Source: Alphaproteobacteria bacterium (GTDB taxonomy: Bacteria > Pseudomonadota > Alphaproteobacteria > Sphingomonadales > JAKSBY01). Taken from it: a stretch of DNA of 33,696 bases. Location: contig JAJFIV010000014.1 in the NCBI GenBank assembly GCA_021774625.1, positions 1-33,696 on the forward strand, given 5' to 3'. This document shows positions 1-7,192 of this stretch, piece after piece (positions within the stretch are counted from its first letter, which is position 1; the number at the start of each line of letters is the position of its first letter). A program made the translations under genes and the position numbers. The notes under the pieces were generated by a model. The model was not told where the DNA came from and made no database searches. It saw nothing but the letters and a program-made list of their open reading frames with translations.

Positions 1-336
1 GATACCGGATGGACCACTGGCGGAGATACTGGTGGAACCACTGGCGACGATACTGGAGGGACCACAGGCGAAGATACTGGTGGAACCACTGGCGAAGATA
101 CCGGAGGGACCACTGGCGACGACACTGGCGGAACCACCGGAGATGACACTGGCGGAACCACTGGGGACGATACCGGAGGGACCACAGGCGACGATACTGG
201 CGGGACCACCGGTGATGATACGGGTGGAACCACAGGCGATGATACGGGTGGAACCACTGGCGACGATACCGGAGGGACCACAGGCGATGATACGGGTGGA
301 ACCACAGGCGATGATACTGGCGGAACCACAGGCGGC
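1..336 (+). repeat. Tandem 24-bp repeat, 14 units, coding
   Basis: Fourteen direct units of 24 nt run without interruption, each encoding the octapeptide [D][T]GGTTG[DE]. The first unit is slightly diverged (Trp replaces Gly) and the last ends in Gly-Gly. Differences between units are mostly synonymous third-position changes (ACC/ACT/ACA, GGC/GGT/GGA), so the peptide is more conserved than the DNA. The array extends to the window edge and is probably longer. The period is a multiple of three, so unit gain or loss keeps the frame. Confidence 0.95.
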
Positions 337-762
337 GGTGAGACAACAGGCGGAGAAACGACGGGTGGCGAGCCTGACGACCTGTTTGCCGAGGCCGGGA
401 CTTACGACCCAATTTTTCTGGGGAACGACATTCTTCTCAATGGCTGTGGCTCGACCCTGAATGATGATCTTATCTGCCTGCTGGACGATCCGTCGCTGTT
501 CACCTTTACCTGGACCCTGGATGACATGGTCCTCGGCACCGGCTTTGAATTGCTGTTGGCGACGGGCGAAGACACAAAATTCAATCAGCCGGGTAATTTC
601 CTGATAATGCTTGAACTCGCCCTGAATGGTCGGCCGGACCTGGTCAGCGTGGACACGGCCATCATTCACCTCCTTGATTCCGCTGTTATTCCCATCCCCG
701 CCACGATCCTGCTGTTTGCGGCGGGGCTGGGCCTTCTTGGCTGGCGCCGCCGCAAGAATTAG
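1..762 (+). CDS. Thr/Gly/Asp repeat surface protein with C-terminal IPIPA sorting signal (5' partial)
   Basis: The gene is open in frame 1 from the window edge to the TAG at 760-762, giving 253 visible residues; the start lies outside. Residues 1-112 are fourteen near-identical octapeptides of the type TGGTTGDD, followed by GETTGG variants. Residues about 118-228 form a non-repetitive acidic domain with two cysteines. The C-terminus is a tripartite sorting tag: IPIPA near residue 230, a hydrophobic helix (about 234-247) and the basic end WRRRKN. This matches the PEP-CTERM/VPLPA-CTERM class, which is processed by exosortases and linked to extracellular polysaccharide in other bacteria. Thr-rich repeats in such proteins are candidate O-glycosylation sites, which is an inference here. 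The next operon downstream encodes a polysaccharide synthase and export pair. No homologue of the middle domain is recognised. Confidence 0.75.
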   Translation, partial: DTGWTTGGDTGGTTGDDTGGTTGEDTGGTTGEDTGGTTGDDTGGTTGDDTGGTTGDDTGGTTGDDTGGTTGDDTGGTTGDDTGGTTGDDTGGTTGDDTGGTTGDDTGGTTGGGETTGGETTGGEPDDLFAEAGTYDPIFLGNDILLNGCGSTLNDDLICLLDDPSLFTFTWTLDDMVLGTGFELLLATGEDTKFNQPGNFLIMLELALNGRPDLVSVDTAIIHLLDSAVIPIPATILLFAAGLGLLGWRRRKN

Positions 763-888
763 CGCTTCCAAAACACTCCTTCTGCGTGTATAAATAAATA
801 TATAACAAATAAACTGGGGCATATATAGCCGTTTGGTTGAAGTGGGGGCAGTCCGGTTTTTCGCGCCGCTTCAGGGAATGGAGCGTTT
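763..888 (+). promoter_or_regulatory. AT-rich intergenic region, probable nfrBA-like promoter
   Basis: This 126-nt gap separates the repeat-protein gene from the glycosyltransferase gene. Its middle (about 787-835) is strongly AT-rich, with TATAAATAAATATATAAC, unlike the flanking coding DNA. No clear terminator hairpin is visible after the upstream stop. A GGAG Shine-Dalgarno at 880-883 lies 5 nt before the ATG at 889. A promoter is likely, but the -35/-10 elements cannot be fixed by eye. Confidence 0.3.
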
Positions 889-2562
889 ATGGGAGGCGTA
901 TTTGGCGGGGCAGATCTCATCGATTCCGCCGCAATTTATCTTTACTGGCTAAAAATCTTTTTGATTTTTGTTGCCGCAGGCATCAGCCTGAACGGGCTGG
1001 ATGACGCTTTTATCGACGTTGTTTTTGTCCTGCGCACACTCTATCGCAGGCTTTTCATCTATACCCGCCATCCGCGCATGACCGCATCACAGCTGGCAAG
1101 CGGCCCGGAAGCTCCCATTGCAATCCTGGTTCCGGCCTGGCAGGAGTCCGCAGTCATCGGAAAAATGCTCAACCATCTCAGAAAAACATACCGCTATCAT
1201 GATTACCGGATTTTTGTCGGCGTCTATCTGAATGATCCGGAAACAAGGCTTGCCGTCGAAAAAGCGCTGCAGAGTGACACCGGCGAAAGAGATCATTGCC
1301 CTGCCCGGCACGCCGGGGTCACGATAGTAAAAGTGCCGGCGTTTGGCCCCACCAACAAAGCCGATTGCCTCAATCACATCTATCGCGGCATTCGCGAATT
1401 CGAACGCAAAACCGGCCAGCGTTTTGAGATTTTTGTCCTGCACGATGCCGAGGACGTTGTTCACCCGCTGGAACTGAGGCTTTATAACGCCCTGATCCCG
1501 GCAAAAGACATGGTGCAAATCCCGGTGATACCGCTGGAGCGGCGGCTCGGCGATCTGGTCGGCGGGCACTATCTGGACGAATTCGCCGAAAGCCACACCA
1601 AGGACCTGACGGTGCGGGAGGCGCTGACCGGAATCATTCCGTGCGCCGGTGTCGGCTGCGGCTTTTCCCGCCGCGCGATCCTGTCTGCGGCCAGGGGGGG
1701 CAATCCCTTTCATACCGGCAGCCTGACCGAAGATTATGACTTTGCCCTCAAACTGGGAACCGGCGGCGGCAGCTTTGCCTTCGTGCGTATGCCGTTATTA
1801 AGCGCCGGGAGTGGAATGCGCCTCTCCGCCGGCTGCCATCTGATCGCCACCCGCGAATTTTTTCCCGACAGTTTCCGCGCCGCCGTCCGTCAAAAGGCGC
1901 GCTGGCTGATCGGTATTGCCCTGCAGGGCTGGAAAAGCCAGGGCTGGCAGGGCGGTTGGATGCAAAAATATATGCTGTTTCGGGATCGGAAAGCCCTTAT
2001 TTCCGCCCAGTTCAACATGGCGGCTTATTTTATTGCCGCCAATATAATATTTCTTTGGCTCTTCTACCGGCTCTTTCCGGAAGGTCCGCGCTTTCCGCCC
2101 GTTGTGGAGCAGGGTGATCCGGCCTGGTATCTCCTGCTGCTCAATGCCGTATTTTTAACCAGCCGTCTATTTCAGCGGGTTCTGTTTGTCGGTCTTATTT
2201 ACGGCTGGCGACAAGGCCTGATGACCCTTCCCCGCCTTGTGGCCGCGAATATGATCAATTTTGCCGCTTCCGTCCGCGCGTTGCGTCTTTATACCGTATC
2301 CAAACTGACCGGGCGGCCCCTCGCCTGGGATAAAACCGCCCATGCCTTCCCGACGGACCGGCAATTACGGCCGTTCAAAACCCGGCTTGGGGAAATACTG
2401 ATCAAGGACGGCGCCCTGAGCCGGTCTCATCTTTCCAAGGCTTTGAAAGAACAGGGAAAGCGACACAGCAAACTTGGCGAAATACTGGTCGGCCATGGCT
2501 GGATCGGTCCGGCGACCGTGAAATCTGCGCTGGCGAAACAGCGGCGGGGGTTGGCGGCATGA
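889..2562 (+). CDS. nfrB: NfrB-like membrane glycosyltransferase with C-terminal MshEN c-di-GMP-binding domain
   Basis: This 557-residue protein resembles phage N4 adsorption protein B. It has an N-terminal membrane segment (about 17-32), a GT2 catalytic domain (about 75-345) and further membrane segments (about 370-392, 412-440). Visible GT2 hallmarks are DAED at 186-189, TED at 280-282 and QKARW at 335-339. Residues 499-551 form an MshEN (GSPII_E_N) domain: RLGEILIKDG starts the first c-di-GMP motif, with the conserved L and Q at fixed spacing, and KLGEILVGHG starts the second. In E. coli, NfrB is an inner-membrane synthase of a secreted polysaccharide and is activated by c-di-GMP through this domain. 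The gene overlaps the downstream nfrA-like gene by 4 nt (ATGA), so the two are probably co-translated. The sugar substrate is unknown. Confidence 0.85.
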   Translation: MGGVFGGADLIDSAAIYLYWLKIFLIFVAAGISLNGLDDAFIDVVFVLRTLYRRLFIYTRHPRMTASQLASGPEAPIAILVPAWQESAVIGKMLNHLRKTYRYHDYRIFVGVYLNDPETRLAVEKALQSDTGERDHCPARHAGVTIVKVPAFGPTNKADCLNHIYRGIREFERKTGQRFEIFVLHDAEDVVHPLELRLYNALIPAKDMVQIPVIPLERRLGDLVGGHYLDEFAESHTKDLTVREALTGIIPCAGVGCGFSRRAILSAARGGNPFHTGSLTEDYDFALKLGTGGGSFAFVRMPLLSAGSGMRLSAGCHLIATREFFPDSFRAAVRQKARWLIGIALQGWKSQGWQGGWMQKYMLFRDRKALISAQFNMAAYFIAANIIFLWLFYRLFPEGPRFPPVVEQGDPAWYLLLLNAVFLTSRLFQRVLFVGLIYGWRQGLMTLPRLVAANMINFAASVRALRLYTVSKLTGRPLAWDKTAHAFPTDRQLRPFKTRLGEILIKDGALSRSHLSKALKEQGKRHSKLGEILVGHGWIGPATVKSALAKQRRGLAA

Positions 2563-4466
2563 CGTCAAAATTTTTTATATTTTTGGCAGGAACCGTCATT
2601 TTTGCGCCGCTGACCCTAACGCTCCGGACACTCCCTCCGGCTGAGACGTCAAAAATCACTAGAGAAAGTATAGAAGAAGTTGATGATCTGACCCGCTTCC
2701 GGCTCTACCCGCATCTCGACCGCACATACCGCGCCCTGGAGGGGAAAGATTATAATGAGGCTTCGCTGGCCATCAGCCGCGCCGAAAAAATCGCTCCGGG
2801 TTATGTTGTCTTGGCATGGCTCAAAGCGGACATAGCGGCGGAAATAAATAAAGATACGGTCATTCACGCGCCCCGTGCAGCATATATCAGGATAGCGGAA
2901 CCACAGACCGTGGAACACATGGGGTTTGCACGGGCGCCGGATTCTGTTCCAATGCAACATCCAACCTTGTCGATGCGCGGCTACACAGCGCTGGCAAATG
3001 GCGATGATCCCAAAGCCGCAGCCTTGTTGGCGGCGGCGTTTTTCGAAGAAACGGCATTGTCCGACATGCAGCGACGGCAGATCGCCCGCGATCTAGGCTA
3101 TCTGCATTTTAAGCTGGGCGAACAGAAAATGGCCGCCCGCTGGTGGCAAATGGCGCTGGACCGTCAGTATGATGCCGAGACCGCCTTATTGGCGGCCACA
3201 GCGCTGATCGCCGCCAAAGAGGAGCGGGCGGCAAAATATCAGCTGGATGCAATTGACGTCTCGCGGCTTTCCCGGCAGGCCCGCATCCGCTACCATGAAA
3301 TAGCCGCCAGACTTTCGCCGGATGCGAAAATGAAGCATCTGGCTGAAATCGCCGAGATTGAACCCACCGCTGACCGCTATTACAATCTTGGATTTCTGCA
3401 AACGGGGGCCGGTGATTTGGCCGCTGCCCGGCTGTCCTTTGCCAGGGCGCGTTTTCTGGACCCGGCAAATGCGGAAATACTCGGCGCCTTGGCCTATACG
3501 GAATTATCGCTTGGCAATCTTGAGAGCACGATTCTTCTGTTCGAAGAACTGGCGCGGGAAAAACCCGGCGATGCGACCCTGCATGCCCAACTGGGTTATC
3601 TCTATAAACAGACCGGGGACCAGCGCTTTGCCCGTTATCATTTTGAACAGGCGATCGATTATGCGGCGACGGCCGCCACCAAAGAGGAATTTCTGGCCAC
3701 CGCTGATCCGCTCCGCCGGGAAATTGCCGCCCTTGAGCGGGGATATTCAGTCAGTTCTTATCTGTTTTTTCGCGACAACGGTTTTGTGCAGAGTAATCTG
3801 ACAGCTGCCGCACAAGCCATCGGCGGATCCCAGGGGTCATTTCAGGCTGCCGTCCGGCCCGGCCATTATATCAGGGCACTGGATCACATTCCTGCGGAAA
3901 TTTATGGCCGTCTGATATGGGCGTTTGAGGATGACAGCTATCGGCTGCGCCGCGACAGCCTGCAAGCGGGGCTGGGCGTCAGGCTGAAGCCTATTCAATC
4001 GCTGAATCTGGTGCTGGCGGCGGAACGTCTTGTCTCGCTCGGCACCAATGCACGGGACGACTGGCTTTTGCGCGCCAGCTATTCTTACGGGGCCGGCGGA
4101 GGGCTCCCGGCAGATAAGAAAAGATGGTTTTATTATAATCTTTATCTCGATGGCGCTTTGATCGATCCCGATGATCCGGATTTGTTCGGCGCTTTCGAGG
4201 GGCAGGCCGGCTGGGCCTTCCGTCTTGGTGATAAATGGACTGCGGTCCCTCACCTGCTGGCCAGCGGCCTGATCCAGAAGGATGACGTTGCAACCCTCAG
4301 CCTGCTGGAAGCCGGACCCGGTGTCAGCCTGCGTTACTATTTCGGCGGCGGCGACTACGGTGCGTCGGCCGCAGCGGCGGAATTCCGGCTGCAATATCGC
4401 GGAAAACTGGCCGGATCATCGGACAGCAAATCGGGTCTGGCATTAACCGCCGCCATCAGCTACTGA
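2559..4466 (+). CDS. nfrA: NfrA-like outer-membrane TPR protein (polysaccharide export/N4 receptor family)
   Basis: This 635-residue protein begins with a secretion signal (about 1-30), continues with Ala-rich TPR-like helical repeats (about 45-385), and ends in a beta-rich domain (about 400-635) with alternating aromatic strands and a terminal ITAISY-like strand. The C-terminal part resembles the domain conserved in phage N4 adsorption protein A (motifs such as GHYIRALDHIP, and RLVSLGTNARDDWLLR in the barrel-like region). E. coli NfrA is much longer (about 990 residues), so this is a compact version. The family is the outer-membrane partner of NfrB and probably acts in glycan export, analogous to PgaA. 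The order here is B then A. Its 3' end overlaps the convergent downstream gene by 7 nt. Confidence 0.8.
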   Translation: MTSKFFIFLAGTVIFAPLTLTLRTLPPAETSKITRESIEEVDDLTRFRLYPHLDRTYRALEGKDYNEASLAISRAEKIAPGYVVLAWLKADIAAEINKDTVIHAPRAAYIRIAEPQTVEHMGFARAPDSVPMQHPTLSMRGYTALANGDDPKAAALLAAAFFEETALSDMQRRQIARDLGYLHFKLGEQKMAARWWQMALDRQYDAETALLAATALIAAKEERAAKYQLDAIDVSRLSRQARIRYHEIAARLSPDAKMKHLAEIAEIEPTADRYYNLGFLQTGAGDLAAARLSFARARFLDPANAEILGALAYTELSLGNLESTILLFEELAREKPGDATLHAQLGYLYKQTGDQRFARYHFEQAIDYAATAATKEEFLATADPLRREIAALERGYSVSSYLFFRDNGFVQSNLTAAAQAIGGSQGSFQAAVRPGHYIRALDHIPAEIYGRLIWAFEDDSYRLRRDSLQAGLGVRLKPIQSLNLVLAAERLVSLGTNARDDWLLRASYSYGAGGGLPADKKRWFYYNLYLDGALIDPDDPDLFGAFEGQAGWAFRLGDKWTAVPHLLASGLIQKDDVATLSLLEAGPGVSLRYYFGGGDYGASAAAAEFRLQYRGKLAGSSDSKSGLALTAAISY

Positions 4467-4900
4467 CTGACCCCCAAAAGGAGGGTAGCGCCAAGCGCGA
4501 CGAGCGCCAGTAACTTCAGGACTTCCGCCGAAACAAATAACATATGCGCCTGGGATTTCGGCGGCTCGTGCCCTTCGATAACGGCTGCGGCACGACGCAC
4601 CAGATAGGGCGTAAGCCAGGCTCCCTGTACGATAATGACCAGCAGAATCAATCCAATCAGAAGGGTGAGCGTTCCTTCCGGCTTTGCCAGCCAGGCGACA
4701 ATCAGCATCAGAACCGCCAATACCATTTCGACACGGCTGAACAACCGGAATGTTACGCGCCCGACATCAAACGCCGCCTTACGTTCCAGTGACTTTGCCC
4801 GGAATTTAACGGGCGTTGCGATAAAGGACAGCCCGATAATCATCCCGGCCCATAACAGCGCCAGAATGGCGAGCGCAATATAACCCTGTTCGATGCTCAT
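4460..4900 (-). CDS. Small four-helix membrane protein, function unknown
   Basis: This 146-residue protein has four predicted membrane segments (about 6-28, 57-72, 77-95, 122-143). A conserved-looking motif, ATPVKF, follows the first helix, and DVGRVTFRLFSRVE leads into the second. I do not recognise a named family with confidence; it resembles small DUF-type inner-membrane proteins of Proteobacteria. The ATG at 4900 is preceded by AGGT at a suitable distance. It converges on the nfrA-like gene with a 7-nt overlap and diverges from the M13 peptidase gene. Nothing links it to either neighbour. Confidence 0.7.
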   Translation of the reverse strand: MSIEQGYIALAILALLWAGMIIGLSFIATPVKFRAKSLERKAAFDVGRVTFRLFSRVEMVLAVLMLIVAWLAKPEGTLTLLIGLILLVIIVQGAWLTPYLVRRAAAVIEGHEPPKSQAHMLFVSAEVLKLLALVALGATLLLGVSQ

Positions 4901-5013
4901 GGCAGTGACCTTACAGGAAATGGCAGACCTTCACAAATACTGCATTTAAGTTTATGAGAGATTTGCCTGAATGGCTAAATACGAGCAACAATCAAGTCGA
5001 CAGAGGGGATCTG

Positions 5014-7074
5014 ATGAGAAATATCTATTTAGCGGCCAGCGCCGCCATCCTGATTGCTGCCTGCAGCGAAAATGGCGGGCAGCCGCAGACCGAAAGCCCG
5101 GCGTCCGGCGTTATCCTGGAAAATTTTGATACCAGCGTCCGGCCGCAGGATGACTTTTACCGTTATGTAAACGGCGCCTATCTGGATCATTTGGAAATCC
5201 CGGCGGACAAATCCCGATACAGTGTCTTCAACGAGCTGGCGGACCGCAATGAGGCCTATCTCAAGGTCATTGTTGATGATGTGGTGGCTGCCGACACTGA
5301 AACCGGTTCCGAGGCGCAGAAAGTTGCCGATCTTTATAAGAGCTTTACCGATACCGCACGCATCAACGAGCTTGGCGTTGCACCCATCGGGGATGAACTG
5401 GCCTATATCGCCAAGCTTTCCTCCCGCGAGGATCTGATCGATGCTTTTGCGCATTTTGCAGCCCAGCGCGGCGGCGGATTTGGCAATGGCCCGGGGGTCG
5501 TCATACCCTTTTCATTTTCAGTCGGTCAGGACGCCAAGGAAGCCAGCCGTTATAGAGGATTTTTAAGCCAGTCGGGTCTGGGGCTGCCGGACCGCGAATT
5601 CTATTTCCTGGAAGATGAAAAATCCCGGCAACTGCTGGCGCAATATCAGGATTATATCGCAAAGCTGTTTGAACTGGCCGGTCTGGATGACGCCGGGGCA
5701 AAAGCGGCAACCGTGATCGCCATGGAAAAGGCCCTGGCCCAACATCACTGGATCCGCACAGAAAACCGTGATCGCGATAAAACCTATAACAAGGTGACTC
5801 TGGATGAGTTGCAGGCTCTGACACCGCATTTTGACTGGTCCCGCTACTTCACGGCTATCGGCACTGCGGCACAGGATACGGTGATTATCCGCCAGCCCAG
5901 TTATCTGGAAGGGTTTAATCAGGTGTTCGCAGATGCGCCCATCAATGAGTGGAAAACATATCTGACATTCAAGCTTCTGCATGGTTATGCTCCGGAATTG
6001 AGCGAGGATTTCGTAAATGCCAATTTCGACTTTTTTGGCAGGGCTATGCAGGGAACGCCCGAGATTCAGCCGCGCTGGAAGCGGGGCCTTGCGCGTATCA
6101 ATGCGGATATTGGCCATTCACTCGGCAAGCTGTATGTCGCACGGCACTTCACGCCTGAAGCCAAACAGCGCATGAGCGAACTGGTGGAAAATCTCCGCGC
6201 CGCCTTTTCCGACCGGCTGGATACGCTGGAATGGATGAGCGCCGAAACCCGCGAACAGGCGCGGGACAAGCTGAATAAATTCCGGCCGCAAATCGGCTAT
6301 CCTGACAAATGGCGGGATTATTCCTCCATTGAGATCAAAGCCGATGATCTGATTGGCAACGTAAAGCGCGCCCACGCCTATGCGTTCCGGTTTAATATGG
6401 ATCAGCTTGGCAAGCCCGTTGACCGCGAGGACTGGTTCATCAACCCGCAGCTGGTGAATGCCTTCTATAGTTCAACCCGCAATGCCATTGTCTTCCCAGC
6501 CGGGATCCTTCAGCCGCCATTTTTCGATATCGAAGCCGATGACGCGGTAAATTATGGCGCCATTGGCGGCGTTATCGGCCATGAAATGGGCCATGGTTTT
6601 GACGATCAGGGGTCGAAGTCGGATGGCGAGGGCAATCTTCGCAACTGGTGGACCGAGGCTGATAAAGCGGAGTTTGTTAAACGCACCGATGCCCTTGTCG
6701 CCCAGTATAACCAGTTCAGCCCGCTGGAAAACCTTCATATAAACGGCCGGCTGACCCTGGGGGAAAATATTGGAGATCTCGGCGGTCTCAGTATTGCCTA
6801 CCGCGCTTATAAACTGTCACTTGACGGTCAGGGCGGCCCGGAGGTTGACGGCTACACGGCCGAGCAGCGTTTCTTTATTGGCTGGGCCCAGATCTGGCGC
6901 AATAAAATGCGGGAAGCCGCCGCGCGGCGGCAGCTGATTCTCGATTCCCACTCAAGAGGGGAATTTCGCGCCAACGGCGTTATGATGAATATGCCGGCTT
7001 TTTATGAAGCCTTCGACGTTAAGGAAGGGGACGGGTTATATCGGCCCCCCGAAGACCGGATCAGTATCTGGTAG
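5014..7074 (+). CDS. pepO: M13 (neprilysin/PepO) family metalloendopeptidase, lipoprotein
   Basis: This 686-residue zinc endopeptidase of the M13 family is probably anchored in the envelope. The start at 5014 is chosen over an in-frame ATG at 4954 because GAGGGG (5003-5008) sits 5 nt upstream and because it places a signal peptide at the N-terminus with lipobox IAAC. The zinc motif is HEMGH at 523-527, and the third ligand and partner Asp are in ENIGD at 584-588. The motif NAFYSSTRNAIVFPAG upstream of HExxH is typical of M13 substrate-binding segments. Length fits the family (about 650-700). The gene stands alone, divergent from the small membrane protein and convergent with pepN. Expected substrates are short peptides. 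Confidence 0.93.
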   Translation: MRNIYLAASAAILIAACSENGGQPQTESPASGVILENFDTSVRPQDDFYRYVNGAYLDHLEIPADKSRYSVFNELADRNEAYLKVIVDDVVAADTETGSEAQKVADLYKSFTDTARINELGVAPIGDELAYIAKLSSREDLIDAFAHFAAQRGGGFGNGPGVVIPFSFSVGQDAKEASRYRGFLSQSGLGLPDREFYFLEDEKSRQLLAQYQDYIAKLFELAGLDDAGAKAATVIAMEKALAQHHWIRTENRDRDKTYNKVTLDELQALTPHFDWSRYFTAIGTAAQDTVIIRQPSYLEGFNQVFADAPINEWKTYLTFKLLHGYAPELSEDFVNANFDFFGRAMQGTPEIQPRWKRGLARINADIGHSLGKLYVARHFTPEAKQRMSELVENLRAAFSDRLDTLEWMSAETREQARDKLNKFRPQIGYPDKWRDYSSIEIKADDLIGNVKRAHAYAFRFNMDQLGKPVDREDWFINPQLVNAFYSSTRNAIVFPAGILQPPFFDIEADDAVNYGAIGGVIGHEMGHGFDDQGSKSDGEGNLRNWWTEADKAEFVKRTDALVAQYNQFSPLENLHINGRLTLGENIGDLGGLSIAYRAYKLSLDGQGGPEVDGYTAEQRFFIGWAQIWRNKMREAAARRQLILDSHSRGEFRANGVMMNMPAFYEAFDVKEGDGLYRPPEDRISIW

Positions 7075-7083
7075 AGCAGTAAG

Positions 7084-7181
7084 CCCCGCACTTCGATACG
7101 CCCCTTCGGGCCACTCAGCGTGAACGGCTGGCCTGAACATTCGCGTTGTGTAGCTTCAATGCGGCGTATCGAAGTGCGGGG
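7084..7181. repeat. Long palindromic element between convergent genes
   Basis: Two perfect 19-nt inverted arms, CCCCGCACTTCGATACGCC at 7084-7102 and its reverse complement at 7163-7181, flank a 60-nt core. The core contains CTTCGGGCCACTCAGCGTGAACGG, a segment resembling the CTTCG...CTCAGC..GAACGG dispersed repeats found in many proteobacterial intergenic regions. It lies between the stop codons of pepO and pepN (7074 and 7193). It could form a large cruciform or hairpin and act as a bidirectional terminator, but there is no U-run. No second copy was seen in this window. Confidence 0.8.
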
Positions 7182-7192
7182 GCAGATCCTGT

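Noticed and set aside
1-336. CRISPR-like array
   Set aside because: The units are contiguous 24-nt direct repeats with no unique spacers and are clearly coding.
32-460. Open frame of 142 codons overlapping the repeat array in another frame
   Set aside because: The 24-nt period keeps all frames without stops, so openness is an artefact. Frame 1 alone continues into a sorting signal and a sensible C-terminus.
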